A DNA stretch of 38,718 nt, from positions 1 through 38,718 of the forward strand of contig JAJFGP010000027.1 of the NCBI GenBank assembly GCA_021776055.1, read 5' to 3'. Origin of the DNA: Kiloniellaceae bacterium. Lineage in GTDB: Bacteria > Pseudomonadota > Alphaproteobacteria > Kiloniellales > J153. The translations under genes were made by a program, and so were the position numbers. The notes under the pieces are model-generated. The model saw nothing but the letters and a program-made list of their open reading frames with translations, was not told the origin of the DNA and did not search any database. How positions within the stretch are numbered: the first letter of the stretch is position 1; each line of letters opens with the position of its first letter. Of the stretch, positions 9,573-18,728 are shown piece after piece.

Positions 9573-10010
9573 CTAGCTACCCAGCTTTGCCACGCGTGCC
9601 GCGTGGCGCCCGCCGGCGAACTCGGTCGCAAGAAACACGCGCAAGCACGCCTTGGCAACCTCGGGGCCGATTAGTCGAGCCCCCAAGGCCAACACGTTGG
9701 CGTCATTGTGCTCGCGCGCCAATCGTGCCGAGGTCTCGTCGTGGCAGACCGCCGCACGTACTCCTAAGTTACGGTTCGCGGCAATAGAGATGCCGATGCC
9801 GGTACCACAGACCACCACCCCGCGCTCCCCTTGGCCATCCGCGATTGCCTGCGCAACCGCTTTGCCGAAATCCGAGTAGTCCACGGACTCCGGCCCATTA
9901 CAGCCAAGATCGAGAACCTGATGCCCCAAAGCGCGCAGTTCCTCGATCAGCGACATCTTCATCTCGTAACCGGCATGGTCCGAGCCAATCACAACGGGTT
10001 TCCCGGACAT
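9573..10010 (-). CDS. rpiB: Ribose 5-phosphate isomerase B
   Basis: RpiB interconverts ribose 5-phosphate and ribulose 5-phosphate; the latter is the substrate of the RibB enzyme encoded downstream. The 145-residue product has GSDHAGYEMK near the N-terminus, DYSDFGK, the active-site segment VVCGTGIGISIAANR and HDETSARLAREHNDANVL. I chose the ATG at 10010 because the family begins just before the VVIGSDHAG strand. Upstream codons to 10097 add 29 residues without similarity. A purine-rich GGCAGGCTGGA precedes this ATG. It is the first gene of the long minus-strand run. Confidence 0.95.
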   Translation of the reverse strand: MSGKPVVIGSDHAGYEMKMSLIEELRALGHQVLDLGCNGPESVDYSDFGKAVAQAIADGQGERGVVVCGTGIGISIAANRNLGVRAAVCHDETSARLAREHNDANVLALGARLIGPEVAKACLRVFLATEFAGGRHAARVAKLGS

Positions 10011-10313
10011 TCCAGCCTGCCTGCCGCTAGAGCCCCACAGCCCCAAAATAGCCGCGGACCCTACCATATGTCGATATCCCATGGAAAGGCGGCACAAGGT
10101 TTCGGGCTCGGCTCGAGCATTCGGTTGTCACCGAATTATCAGAAATTACAAATTACCAGGTGATAGAACGTCAAATTTTGAGCCATAGCGCGAGGCCGAC
10201 ACTCAATTGAACCTCAGTAAAATTATAGTTGTTATTCTAAATTGACACTATTCAACCGTCATGCGATCTTCGCCAAATCCTTTTGGGGGAACTAAAAAGC
10301 GGGTTCCAAGAAA
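10011..10313. promoter_or_regulatory. Divergent AT-rich promoter region between rpiB and mucR
   Basis: These 303 bases contain no gene. The mucR-proximal half (about 10125-10250) is clearly more AT-rich than its surroundings, with many TA steps. A TTGACA hexamer at 10242-10247 is a plausible -35 box for mucR, but the hexamer 17 bases later (GATCTT) is a poor -10. MucR/Ros proteins are known to repress their own genes through AT-rich sites, so autoregulation here is a reasonable inference. No good Shine-Dalgarno sequence precedes the mucR ATG. Confidence 0.45.
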
Positions 10314-10745
10314 ATGACTGAACAAACACCTGACGATCTTACTTCCACTGAGCTCCTGCGCATGACGACCGAGGTTGTCGCCGCGTTCGTCCGCAACAAC
10401 ACGGTGGCAACCAGTGATGTGCCCGCCGTAATCGGCGCGGTTCACAAAACGCTGGCCAACCTGGACGGCGAGCAGGGCCGCGAGACGGAGCCACAGAAAC
10501 CGGCCGTGCCGGTGCGCCGCTCGGTCACGCCGGACTACATCGTCTGTCTGGAGGACGGTAAGAAGCTCAAGATGCTCAAGCGGCACTTGCGCACGACATA
10601 CGACCTGACCCCGGACCAATACCGGGCGAAGTGGCACCTGGCGCCGGATTATCCCATGGTCGCCCCGAGCTATGCCAAGCGCCGTTCGGAGTTCGCCAAG
10701 AAGATCGGCCTCGGGCATAAGGCTCGCAAGGCTGCGACGGCCTGA
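10314..10745 (+). CDS. mucR: Ros/MucR-family transcriptional regulator
   Basis: MucR/Ros proteins are small zinc-finger or zinc-finger-like DNA-binding proteins that control surface polysaccharide, motility and cell-cycle genes in alphaproteobacteria. This 143-residue protein has the N-terminal oligomerisation region (LLRMTTEVVAAFVRNN) and the DNA-binding core VCLEDGKKLKMLKRHL, followed by YRAKWHL and YPMVAPSYAKRRSE. In the metal site, Cys78 and Asp81 take the first two ligand positions and His91 the third. The fourth, usually His, is replaced by Thr95-Tyr96. Zinc binding may therefore be weak or lost, as is known for some family members. It is monocistronic, ending in a strong terminator. 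Confidence 0.95.
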   Translation: MTEQTPDDLTSTELLRMTTEVVAAFVRNNTVATSDVPAVIGAVHKTLANLDGEQGRETEPQKPAVPVRRSVTPDYIVCLEDGKKLKMLKRHLRTTYDLTPDQYRAKWHLAPDYPMVAPSYAKRRSEFAKKIGLGHKARKAATA

Positions 10746-10770
10746 TCCACTTAAGCAGCGCGAAAAGAAA

Positions 10771-10799
10771 ACGGCCCGGCGGGATTTCCGCCGGGCCGT
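10771..10799. terminator. Bidirectional intrinsic terminator between mucR and livK
   Basis: A perfect 12-bp stem (10771-10782 with 10788-10799) and a 5-base loop form a GC-rich hairpin. On the plus strand it is followed by CGTCTTTT and serves mucR. On the minus strand it is followed by TTTTCTTTT and serves livK, whose stop lies about 50 bases away. Confidence 0.93.
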
Positions 10800-10846
10800 C
10801 GTCTTTTGTGCAGGCGGCAGAAACCGCCCGACTTAGCCTTTAGAGC

Positions 10847-11959
10847 TTACTGCTCAGCGTACTTGCCGTTCTTCCAGACGTACCACACATACTCGGGGTT
10901 CTTCACATCGCCCTTATCGTCAATGCTCAGCTTGCCGATGACCGTGTCGAAGGTACCCCCACGCACTTTCGCGGCAACCTTCTCCATGTCGGTGGAGCCG
11001 GCCGCCGTGGCAGCCTGGGCCCATACCTGCACGGCCGCGTAGGTGTACAGGGTGTAGCCTTCCGGATCGTAGTTGTCGGCCTTGAAGCGGTCGACAACAG
11101 CCTTCGCCGCCGCGTTCTTGCGCGGGTCGGGCTGGAAGGTCATGAGAGTGCCCTCACCGGCGTCGCCGGTGATCTTCCAGAACTCGTCCGTGACCAACGC
11201 GTCACCGGATACCATCTGCGGGTTATAGCCCTGCTCGCGCGCTTGGCGAATCATCAGGCCCGCTTCGGTGTGATAGCCACCGACATAGAAGGCGTCGATG
11301 CCGCCGGCCTTCATCTTCGAGATGAGAGCCGAATAGTCCTTCTCACCCGCGGTGTAGGCCTCGTACATGGTCTCCTTGACGCCGGCCGCGTTCAGGTTCT
11401 TCTTGGTCTCGTCGGCCAGACCCTTACCGTAAGCGGTCTTGTCGTGCAGGATTGCAACGTTCTTGCCCTTGTAAGCCTGTGCCAGGAACTTGCCGGCAAC
11501 GATGCCTTGGGCGTCGTCACGGCCGCAGACGCGGTTGACGTTCTTCCAACCCTTGGCTGCCGCATCCTCGGTCAGCGCCGGGTTGGTCGAAGCCGGCGAG
11601 ATTTGCAGGATGCCTTCCTCGGCATAGACCGCCGAGGCCGGAATGGACGAGCCGGAGCAGAAATGGCCGGCTACCAGGGCGACGCCTTCCGACGCCAGCT
11701 TGTTGGCCGCTGCCACCGCCTGCTTCGGATCACAGGCGTCGTCTTCGATGGAGCCGACGAGCTTCTCGCCGAGGACGCCGCCAGCCGCGTTCAGATCCTT
11801 CACGACCATCTCGAGGCCACGCTTCATCTGCTCGCCAAAGGAGGCGTATTGGCCGGTCATCGGGCCAACGGTCGCAATCTTAATCTCAGCCTGCGCGATT
11901 CCGGCAAAGCCGAAGGCGATCGCGGCGGCGGAGACAACACCAAGTGCGCTCTTACGCAT
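10847..11959 (-). CDS. livK: Branched-chain amino acid ABC transporter, periplasmic substrate-binding protein
   Basis: This is the periplasmic ligand-binding component that delivers leucine, isoleucine or valine to the LivHM permease. The 370 residues start with a signal peptide (1-24, cleavage after AQA). The mature protein begins EIKIATVGPMTGQYASFGEQM, the usual opening of the type I binding fold. Other typical segments are DDACDPKQAVAAANKL and ISPASTNPALT in the ligand pocket lobe. GGGAG precedes the ATG. It is the last liv gene in the transcriptional direction, separated from the DUF6867-type gene by about 220 bases with three hairpins, so it may also have its own promoter. Confidence 0.95.
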   Translation of the reverse strand: MRKSALGVVSAAAIAFGFAGIAQAEIKIATVGPMTGQYASFGEQMKRGLEMVVKDLNAAGGVLGEKLVGSIEDDACDPKQAVAAANKLASEGVALVAGHFCSGSSIPASAVYAEEGILQISPASTNPALTEDAAAKGWKNVNRVCGRDDAQGIVAGKFLAQAYKGKNVAILHDKTAYGKGLADETKKNLNAAGVKETMYEAYTAGEKDYSALISKMKAGGIDAFYVGGYHTEAGLMIRQAREQGYNPQMVSGDALVTDEFWKITGDAGEGTLMTFQPDPRKNAAAKAVVDRFKADNYDPEGYTLYTYAAVQVWAQAATAAGSTDMEKVAAKVRGGTFDTVIGKLSIDDKGDVKNPEYVWYVWKNGKYAEQ

Positions 11960-12070
11960 GATATGCTAACTCCCTGCTAGTTATTAACAATTGGGATCGA
12001 ATCTTCCGTATTGCCCACAACCTCTGATTTCAATGTGGGGTCGAGATTCATTGCCGACGGTACTTTAGCA

Positions 12071-12144
12071 CTTGCCGAAGACGCGGCAAGAGGTTCTGGC
12101 GCTCCGGCAGGCGCCAAATACAGCCGATACGCCTAAGGAGGCGT
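12071..12144. other. Three consecutive hairpins upstream of livK
   Basis: In the 223-base gap between the DUF6867-type gene and livK three short perfect stems appear: 12071-12077/12084-12090 (CTTGCCG), 12097-12102/12111-12116 (TGGCGC) and 12129-12133/12140-12144 (ACGCC). No T-run follows any of them in the livK direction, so they do not look like terminators. They could protect or process the mRNA so that the binding protein is made at a higher level than the membrane parts. That role is inference. Confidence 0.5.
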
Positions 12145-12182
12145 CGGGATTAGGTCCAGAAAAACGATTTATCCTAAGCATA

Positions 12183-12530
12183 TTACGCCTGTGTTTTCTC
12201 ACGCCAGGTGAGCAAACTGGTGCGCTCATAGACCCAGGGGTACTGAGCCACCATCTTGCGGGTCAAGGTCAGGCGATAGGCGAGCGCGGAGATCCCGATC
12301 AGGACCAGCGTATCGATAAGGTATCCGGAGAGCAGGAGAAGCTCGCCCTGAAATAGCCCCCAGGTCAGGAAACGGTCGGCCCCACCGAGCAAAAGGCTAT
12401 ATGGAACTACCTGCCACATGGGCCGCCACGTGTTCGCCATGCCTTGCCCGGTCATGAAACTGGCGAAACCCAGCAACAAACAGGTGATGCCGATGAATAC
12501 CGGCCAGGTGGTGCCGAGGAGATCTACCAT
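12183..12530 (-). CDS. Small membrane protein of the liv operon (DUF6867-like)
   Basis: A 115-residue hydrophobic protein with about three membrane helices: residues 8-28, a Gly/Leu-rich segment around 42-60 and 65-85. It has a basic C-terminal tail. Conserved-looking motifs are ASFMTGQGMANTWRP and YPWVYERTSLLTWR. Proteins of this kind, which I recall as the DUF6867 family, sit next to livF in several alphaproteobacteria. The gene starts 21 bases after livF, so it is in the liv transcript. The function is unknown; an accessory role with the BCAA transporter is suggested only by position. Confidence 0.7.
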   Translation of the reverse strand: MVDLLGTTWPVFIGITCLLLGFASFMTGQGMANTWRPMWQVVPYSLLLGGADRFLTWGLFQGELLLLSGYLIDTLVLIGISALAYRLTLTRKMVAQYPWVYERTSLLTWREKTQA

Positions 12531-12551
12531 CGTGCCCGCTCCATCCCCACC

Positions 12552-13256
12552 TCAGCCGCCTTCGAGGTACGCCTTGCGCACCTCCTCGTTCGCCAGCAAA
12601 TCACGGCCGGCGCCTTCGAGCACAATGCGCCCATTGGCCATGACATAGGCATGATGGGCCAACCGAAGGGCGTGATAGGCATTCTGCTCGACGAGCAGGA
12701 CGGTCACGCCGTCGCGGTTGATGCTTTGAATCACATCGAAAATCTGTTTCACGATCAACGGCGCCAAACCAAGCGATGGTTCGTCCAGCAGGAGCAAACG
12801 CGGCCGGCTCATCAGGGCGCGGCCGATGGCCAGCATCTGCTGCTCGCCACCGGATAAGGTACCGCCCCGCTGCGCGCGCCGGTTGCGCAGAATCGGGAAC
12901 AGCTCGAAGACCTTGTCCACATCCTGGTCGAAATGAGCCACATCGGTGGTCACCGCGCCCATCTGTAAGTTCTCCATCACCGACATGCGCGGAAAGATGC
13001 GCCGGCCCTCGGGCGACTGGGCAATACCCATGCGGACGATTTCATAGGTCTGGCGTTCGGTGATGTCCTGGCCTTCGAAGCGAATATTGCCACGCGACGA
13101 CCGCGGATTGCCGCATATGCTCATCAGCAAGGTCGACTTGCCGGCGCCGTTGGCACCAATCAGGCTGACGATCTGGCCCTCTTGAACGCTGACGCTGACA
13201 CCGCGCAAGGCCTCGATGTTCCCGTAAAAGGTATGGATGCCGGAAACCTCAAGCAT
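12552..13256 (-). CDS. livF: Branched-chain amino acid ABC transporter, ATP-binding protein LivF
   Basis: This is one of two cytoplasmic ATPases driving LivHM import. The 234-residue protein has Walker A GANGAGKST, the Q-loop region, the ABC signature LSGGEQQ and Walker B LLLLDEPSLG followed by the H-loop neighbourhood. The first residues, MLEVSGIHTFYGNIEALRG, are typical of LivF. I chose the ATG at 13256, which overlaps the livG stop in an ATGCTTGA arrangement and indicates translational coupling. Ten further in-frame residues upstream lie inside livG and are not needed. Confidence 0.96.
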   Translation of the reverse strand: MLEVSGIHTFYGNIEALRGVSVSVQEGQIVSLIGANGAGKSTLLMSICGNPRSSRGNIRFEGQDITERQTYEIVRMGIAQSPEGRRIFPRMSVMENLQMGAVTTDVAHFDQDVDKVFELFPILRNRRAQRGGTLSGGEQQMLAIGRALMSRPRLLLLDEPSLGLAPLIVKQIFDVIQSINRDGVTVLLVEQNAYHALRLAHHAYVMANGRIVLEGAGRDLLANEEVRKAYLEGG

Positions 13257-14157
13257 CGTCCGGGCTCCGGTCGGCGGTGCCGGCACCGGCTATGATCTCG
13301 GGCGGCAGTTCCTCATGCTCTTCCTGACCCAGGTAGGCACGGATAACTGCCGGATCGTTGCGCACGGCCTCGGGCGTGCCGTCCGAAATCTTGCGCCCGT
13401 AGTCGAGCACGATGATGTGGTCGGAGATTTCCATGACCACGCTCATGTCATGCTCGATCAGCAGAATGCCGATCTTGTGCTCGTTGCGGATATAGCGGAG
13501 CAGGCTGTTGAGATCGTGCGATTCGCGTGGATTGAGGCCGGCCGCGGGCTCGTCCAGGCACAGCAGAACCGGCTCGGTGCACATTGCCCTCGCGATCTCC
13601 AGCCGGCGCTGATCGCCGTACGGTAGATTGCCGGCCTCCACATCCGCCTGTTCGGTCAGCTTGGTGTGGTCGAGCCAGTACTTGGCCAGGTCCATCGCCT
13701 TGGCCTCGGCGTCCCGGTAGACCTTCAAACCAAACAGACCCGCCGCGGTAAAGCCGGACGCCCGCATCAGCTTGTTATGCTGTGCAACGATCAAATTCTC
13801 CAGGACCGTCATTCGGGGAAACAGGCGGATGTTTTGGAAGGTTCGCGCGACACTGGCCTTTTGCGCGGTCCTGTAGCCTTCCAACCGCTCGAGCAGAAAT
13901 TCGCCCTTGGGATGATGCAGCGTGAGCCGCCCGACCGTCGGCTTATAAAACCCCGTCAGGCAGTTGAACACGGTCGTCTTGCCGGCACCGTTCGGGCCGA
14001 TAATCGCGGTGATGCGGCCCTCGGCGGCCTGGAATGACACATCGTCGATGGCGACCAAGCCACCAAAGCGCATGGTCAAATGTTCGACGGTCAACAACGC
14101 CCGGCCACCGCCTGGAACCTCAGCCGCCGGCGCACCGTATGACTCGGCCGCGCTCAC
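13249..14157 (-). CDS. livG: Branched-chain amino acid ABC transporter, ATP-binding protein LivG
   Basis: This is the second ATPase of the liv importer. Walker A is GPNGAGKTT, the signature region reads LPYGDQRRLEIARAM (a LivG-type variant of the ABC signature) and Walker B is LLCLDEPAAG. The characteristic LivG insertion RTFQNIRLFPRMTVLENL is present. I chose a GTG start at 14157: it overlaps the livM stop as GTGA, while the open frame further upstream lies within livM. The next ATG falls inside the conserved N-terminal strand and is too late. This gives 302 residues with a C-terminal tail rich in Glu and Pro. Confidence 0.93.
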   Translation of the reverse strand: MSAAESYGAPAAEVPGGGRALLTVEHLTMRFGGLVAIDDVSFQAAEGRITAIIGPNGAGKTTVFNCLTGFYKPTVGRLTLHHPKGEFLLERLEGYRTAQKASVARTFQNIRLFPRMTVLENLIVAQHNKLMRASGFTAAGLFGLKVYRDAEAKAMDLAKYWLDHTKLTEQADVEAGNLPYGDQRRLEIARAMCTEPVLLCLDEPAAGLNPRESHDLNSLLRYIRNEHKIGILLIEHDMSVVMEISDHIIVLDYGRKISDGTPEAVRNDPAVIRAYLGQEEHEELPPEIIAGAGTADRSPDDA

Positions 14158-15677
14158 GAACTTGTCCCCGGTTTCTTGTTGCGGCCAAACAGGCGCAGCG
14201 TCGGCTCCCGGTGCGCCAACAAGCCGGCGGGCCGCCACAACATGATCAAGACCATCGCCAAGCCAAAAGCCAACATGCGGTACTGCTGCAGGTCGCGGAA
14301 GAATTCCGGCAGGCCAATCAAAAGGACGGCGGCGATCACGACACCCACCTGGCTACCGAAGCCACCGAGCACGACGATCGCCAAGATGACCGCGGACTCA
14401 ATAAAGGTGAAGCTCTCCGGACTGATAAAGCCCTGCCGCGTGGCAAAGAACGACCCGGCGAAACCCGCGAACATGGCCCCGATACCAAACGCCGTCAGCT
14501 TGGTATTGCGTGGATTGATGCCCAGCGACCGGCAAGCCGTTTCGTCTTCGCGCAAAGCCTCCCAGGCGCGGCCAATGGGCAGCTTGCGGATGCGCATGGT
14601 GAAGACGTTGACGATCAGCGCCATGCCGAGAATCAGATAAAACATAAAAATAATTCGATGAACGGACGCGAATTCGAGCCCGAACATGTCGTGAAAGGCG
14701 GTGGTATCGCCAGCGTTCCGACGGAACTCGGCAAAGCCGAAGAAGCTGGGGCGCGGGATTCCCGAAATACCGTCGGGACCATTTGTAAAGCTGTACCAGT
14801 TCAGCAAAATGACGCGGACCATTTCGCCGAAACCGAGGGTCACGATGGCCAGATAATCACCGCGCAGGCGCAGTACCGGAAAGCCGAGGATCACACCGGC
14901 CAGCCCGGCCATCAGCCCCGCAAACGGCAGCGCCACCCAGAAGCTGACATCCATCTGTGTCGCCAAAAGCGCGAAGCTGTAGGCCCCCACCGCATAAAAC
15001 GCTACGTAGCCCAGATCGAGCAGGCCGGCCAGGCCAACCACAATATTCAAGCCCCATCCGAGCATGACATAGGTCAGGACCAAGATACCGATGTCGAGCA
15101 ACCGGCGGTCGGCGAACGGCATAAATGGTAGCGTAATGGCGAAGAGTAGAAGCACCGGCCCCAGCAGACGCGCGGCGCGCTGCACGCCGGCACCGATTTG
15201 GTCCATGCGCACTTCGCGCTCTTCCAGCGTCATGCTGGAGTTCATGTGCGTATGAGCATAGGCCGAGCGCACCGCCAGCACGATGGTGACCAGCAGAACA
15301 CCCCACAACACGACCGGATCCTGGAAGGGAAGAAACTGCTTCAGGACGGAACCTGTCTCGACCCCGAAGAACGTCTCGGACAGCAGCAGCACCAACATGA
15401 TTGCCGCCAGGACCGGAGTGACAATGAGCACCGGTCGTGGCCGGTGCTCACGCAATAGAATGAGGGCGACGCGACCGAAAAAGGCGAGCACCATCACCAT
15501 GCCGACATCGACGAAACGGGTGCGGATGGCCAGACCGCCGGGCACATCCAAGACCTGGAAGCCGACTAGACTGATCGCCAGAGCGAACACCACCAGCGCC
15601 GTTATCGAGGCCTCGCGGACCAGGGCCGCCATATTCAGGGGGCGAACGACGATGTCTTCGGCTACGGCCACCGCCAC
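14154..15677 (-). CDS. livM: Branched-chain amino acid ABC transporter, permease LivM with N-terminal extension
   Basis: This is an inner-membrane permease subunit. The conserved permease core occupies about residues 195-490, with the typical GWGLNIVVGLAGLLDLGYVAFYAVGAYS, PVLRLRGDYLAIVTLGFGE and EALREDETACRSLGIN segments; the last is the cytoplasmic coupling loop. The first 190 residues form an extra domain with several membrane helices, as found in long LivM proteins (the DUF3382-type extension). At 507 residues it is longer than the usual 300-420. It begins 3 bases after livH and overlaps livG by four bases. Confidence 0.95.
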   Translation of the reverse strand: MAVAVAEDIVVRPLNMAALVREASITALVVFALAISLVGFQVLDVPGGLAIRTRFVDVGMVMVLAFFGRVALILLREHRPRPVLIVTPVLAAIMLVLLLSETFFGVETGSVLKQFLPFQDPVVLWGVLLVTIVLAVRSAYAHTHMNSSMTLEEREVRMDQIGAGVQRAARLLGPVLLLFAITLPFMPFADRRLLDIGILVLTYVMLGWGLNIVVGLAGLLDLGYVAFYAVGAYSFALLATQMDVSFWVALPFAGLMAGLAGVILGFPVLRLRGDYLAIVTLGFGEMVRVILLNWYSFTNGPDGISGIPRPSFFGFAEFRRNAGDTTAFHDMFGLEFASVHRIIFMFYLILGMALIVNVFTMRIRKLPIGRAWEALREDETACRSLGINPRNTKLTAFGIGAMFAGFAGSFFATRQGFISPESFTFIESAVILAIVVLGGFGSQVGVVIAAVLLIGLPEFFRDLQQYRMLAFGLAMVLIMLWRPAGLLAHREPTLRLFGRNKKPGTSS

Positions 15678-15680
15678 GGC

Positions 15681-16607
<927 letters not shown>

Positions 16608-16878
16608 GCCCGCCTTTCGGCCAAACCTTTTGGCTCTGGGCGGCCTCCCAATCAGCCCCGTAATGATCGCGGTCGCAACGACCTCTCTGACACGGGTCTG
16701 GTCTCGGCCCACACCCGCCGTCGAAGCACCACAATTATTTCAAGGCGTCCCACCGGGAACGCGTTCGCCACCCAGATACGTTTCTATTTCTTGCTTTGGT
16801 TGATAGCGCGGCGGCCCGGCCTTCGCAAGAGGCAAGGCACACCATTGCTATACAAGTTGGGCAGAGGCGCTATACAGG

Positions 16879-17088
16879 TTAGGCAGGGGAGCGGCCGCGA
16901 GCGGGCGACTTCCCGTCCTTACGCGCCATGACATATTCCAGCTTGCGGATAGCCGCACGGGCCAACATCTCCTCGCCGGCCTTGGGATCGCCGACGATGG
17001 ACACCTCGGTCAGGGTATGGGAATCGACCGCCGAGACCTTGACGTAGGACCCCACCCGGAGGAACTCGATGATGACATCTTTGGCCAT
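16879..17088 (-). CDS. Small conserved protein, DUF6898-like
   Basis: A 69-residue basic protein with no signal or membrane segment. It reads MAKDVIIEFLRVGSYVKVSA, then TLTEVSIVGDP and a helix ending ...AIRKLEYVM, followed by a Lys/Arg/Pro-rich tail. This pattern matches a short family I recall as DUF6898, found in alphaproteobacteria; no function is known to me. I chose the ATG at 17088 because AGGA lies 8 bases upstream and the conserved part begins there. An ATG at 17109 preceded by AAGGAAAT is a fair alternative. It is divergent from gcdH, sharing about 130 bases of upstream DNA. Confidence 0.72.
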   Translation of the reverse strand: MAKDVIIEFLRVGSYVKVSAVDSHTLTEVSIVGDPKAGEEMLARAAIRKLEYVMARKDGKSPARGRSPA

Positions 17089-17219
17089 GGCCAAATCCTG
17101 GCCAGGCATGGCAAATATTTCCTTAAAATCCGCCTGCCTCGCCCCTTTTCCAAGAGCATGGATAAGGTACATTATACCGTATCAGCTCGATTCGACCGGA
17201 CCAGAGGGACTAGCCGCCC

Positions 17220-18440
17220 ATGACGCCCGCGCAACCCGCCGCCGCCACGCCCCCCCGCTCCTCCGCCAGGGCCGCTTTCGTCTGGGAGGACCCGCTTCTG
17301 CTGGAGGAGCAGCTGAGCGAGGACGAGCGCATGGTCCGCGATGCCGCCCGGTCCTTTGCGCAGGAGCGCCTGATGCCGCGCATCCTCTCGGCCAACCGAG
17401 AGGGGCGTTTCGACCGCGAGATCATGAACGAGATGGGCGAGCTAGGGTTTCTCGGCGCCACGCTGCCGGAAACCTATGGTTGCGCCGGCGTTTCCTACGT
17501 CTGCTATGGCTTGGTCGCGCGTGAGATCGAGCGTGTCGATTCCGGCTACCGCTCGGCCATGAGCGTGCAATCCAGCCTGGTCATGCACCCAATCCACGCC
17601 TACGGCACCGAGGAACAGCGCCGCCGTTTCCTGCCCGGCCTGGCCAAAGGTGAGCTGGTCGGCTGCTTCGGCCTGACCGAGCCGGATTCCGGGTCCGATC
17701 CGGGCAGTATGACAACCCGCGCCCGCAAGGCCGACGGCGGCTATCGGCTAACCGGCGCAAAAATGTGGATCACCAACTCGCCGATCGCCGACGTCTTCAT
17801 CGTTTGGGCAAAGACCGAGGATGACGTGATTCGCGGCTTTATCCTGGAAAAAGGCATGTCCGGCCTGTCGGCCCCGAGCATCGAGGGCAAGTTCAGCCTG
17901 CGCGCCTCGGAAACCGGCGAGATCGTCATGGACGATGTCTTCGTGCCGGAGGAGAACCTGCTGCCGAATGTGCAAGGGCTCAAAGGCCCCTTCGGCTGCC
18001 TCAACCGAGCCCGCTACGGCATTGCCTGGGGCGCCTTGGGCGCCGCCGAATTCTGCTGGCACGCCGCCCGGTCCTATTGCCTGGAACGCAAGCAATTCGG
18101 CCGCCCGCTGGCCGCCAATCAACTGATCCAGAAGAAGCTGGCCGACATGCAGACCGAGATTACCTTGGGCCTACAGGTCTGCTTACGTCTGGGCCGCCTG
18201 ATGGACGAGGACAAGGCCGCGCCGGAGGCGATCTCCCTGGCCAAGCGTAATTCCTGCGGTAAGTCGCTGGACATCGCCCGCATGGCGCGGGACATGCACG
18301 GCGGTAACGGGGTAGCCGACGAATATCACGTCATCCGCCATGTCATGAACCTGGAGGCGGTGAATACCTACGAGGGCACCCACGATGTCCACGCTCTGAT
18401 CCTGGGCCGCGCTCAGACCGGTATCCAAGCCTTCTCTTGA
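17220..18440 (+). CDS. gcdH: Glutaryl-CoA dehydrogenase
   Basis: GcdH is an FAD enzyme that oxidises and decarboxylates glutaryl-CoA to crotonyl-CoA in lysine and tryptophan breakdown. The 406 residues have the FAD/substrate motif [16 protein letters not shown] and the glutaryl-specific segment [19 protein letters not shown], whose Arg/Ser contact the distal carboxylate. The catalytic base is Glu385 in TYEGTHD, followed by the diagnostic ending [15 protein letters not shown]. These features separate it from ordinary short-chain acyl-CoA dehydrogenases. It appears monocistronic: the next gene begins after 288 bases with a palindromic repeat. Confidence 0.96.
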   Translation: MTPAQPAAATPPRSSARAAFVWEDPLLLEEQLSEDERMVRDAARSFAQERLMPRILSANREGRFDREIMNEMGELGFLGATLPETYGCAGVSYVCYGLVAREIERVDSGYRSAMSVQSSLVMHPIHAYGTEEQRRRFLPGLAKGELVGCFGLTEPDSGSDPGSMTTRARKADGGYRLTGAKMWITNSPIADVFIVWAKTEDDVIRGFILEKGMSGLSAPSIEGKFSLRASETGEIVMDDVFVPEENLLPNVQGLKGPFGCLNRARYGIAWGALGAAEFCWHAARSYCLERKQFGRPLAANQLIQKKLADMQTEITLGLQVCLRLGRLMDEDKAAPEAISLAKRNSCGKSLDIARMARDMHGGNGVADEYHVIRHVMNLEAVNTYEGTHDVHALILGRAQTGIQAFS

Positions 18441-18501
18441 GAGTCTGGCTCAAAATGAAGTGCTTTCGATCATTGGGTTGTCGTGTTGCTGTCTCCACCG
18501 G

Positions 18502-18592
18502 TGTCATTGCCGGGCTTGACCCGGCAATCCATCAAGGCCGGAGTCTCGCTTGTCCATGGACCCTCGGGTCAAGCCCGAGGGTGACGATCGGA
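18502..18592. repeat. REP-like pair of palindromes downstream of gcdH
   Basis: Two short palindromes occur 33 bases apart: 18507-18527 (TTGCCGGG, loop CTTGA, CCCGGCAA) and 18561-18581 (CCCTCGGG, loop TCAAG, CCCGAGGG). Their cores, GGGCTTGACCC and GGGTCAAGCCC, are reverse complements, so the two units face each other. Each is flanked by GTCAT or GTGAC at the outer side and an ATCCA or TGGA element inside. This is the layout of bipartite extragenic palindromic elements common in alphaproteobacteria. The gap from 18441 to 18728 holds nothing else I recognise. Confidence 0.8.
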
Positions 18593-18728
18593 GTGTGGAA
18601 AAGGTGCGGGTGAGTTCCGGTAGACCCCAGCAATCTATTGAAACCAAACTATTCATTTCCGGCTAGGCTAAGGTCACCAACAGGTCTGCCGGTGCGGTTG
18701 CAACTCATTTTGCTTTGGGAGGGAAAGC

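Noticed and set aside
12072-12356. Small plus-strand frame of 94 codons upstream of livK
   Set aside because: It crosses the hairpins and the antisense of the DUF6867-like gene, and has no ribosome site or recognisable motif.
14034-15131. 365-codon open frame on the plus strand
   Set aside because: It is antisense to livG and livM, and its product is low-complexity and hydrophilic.
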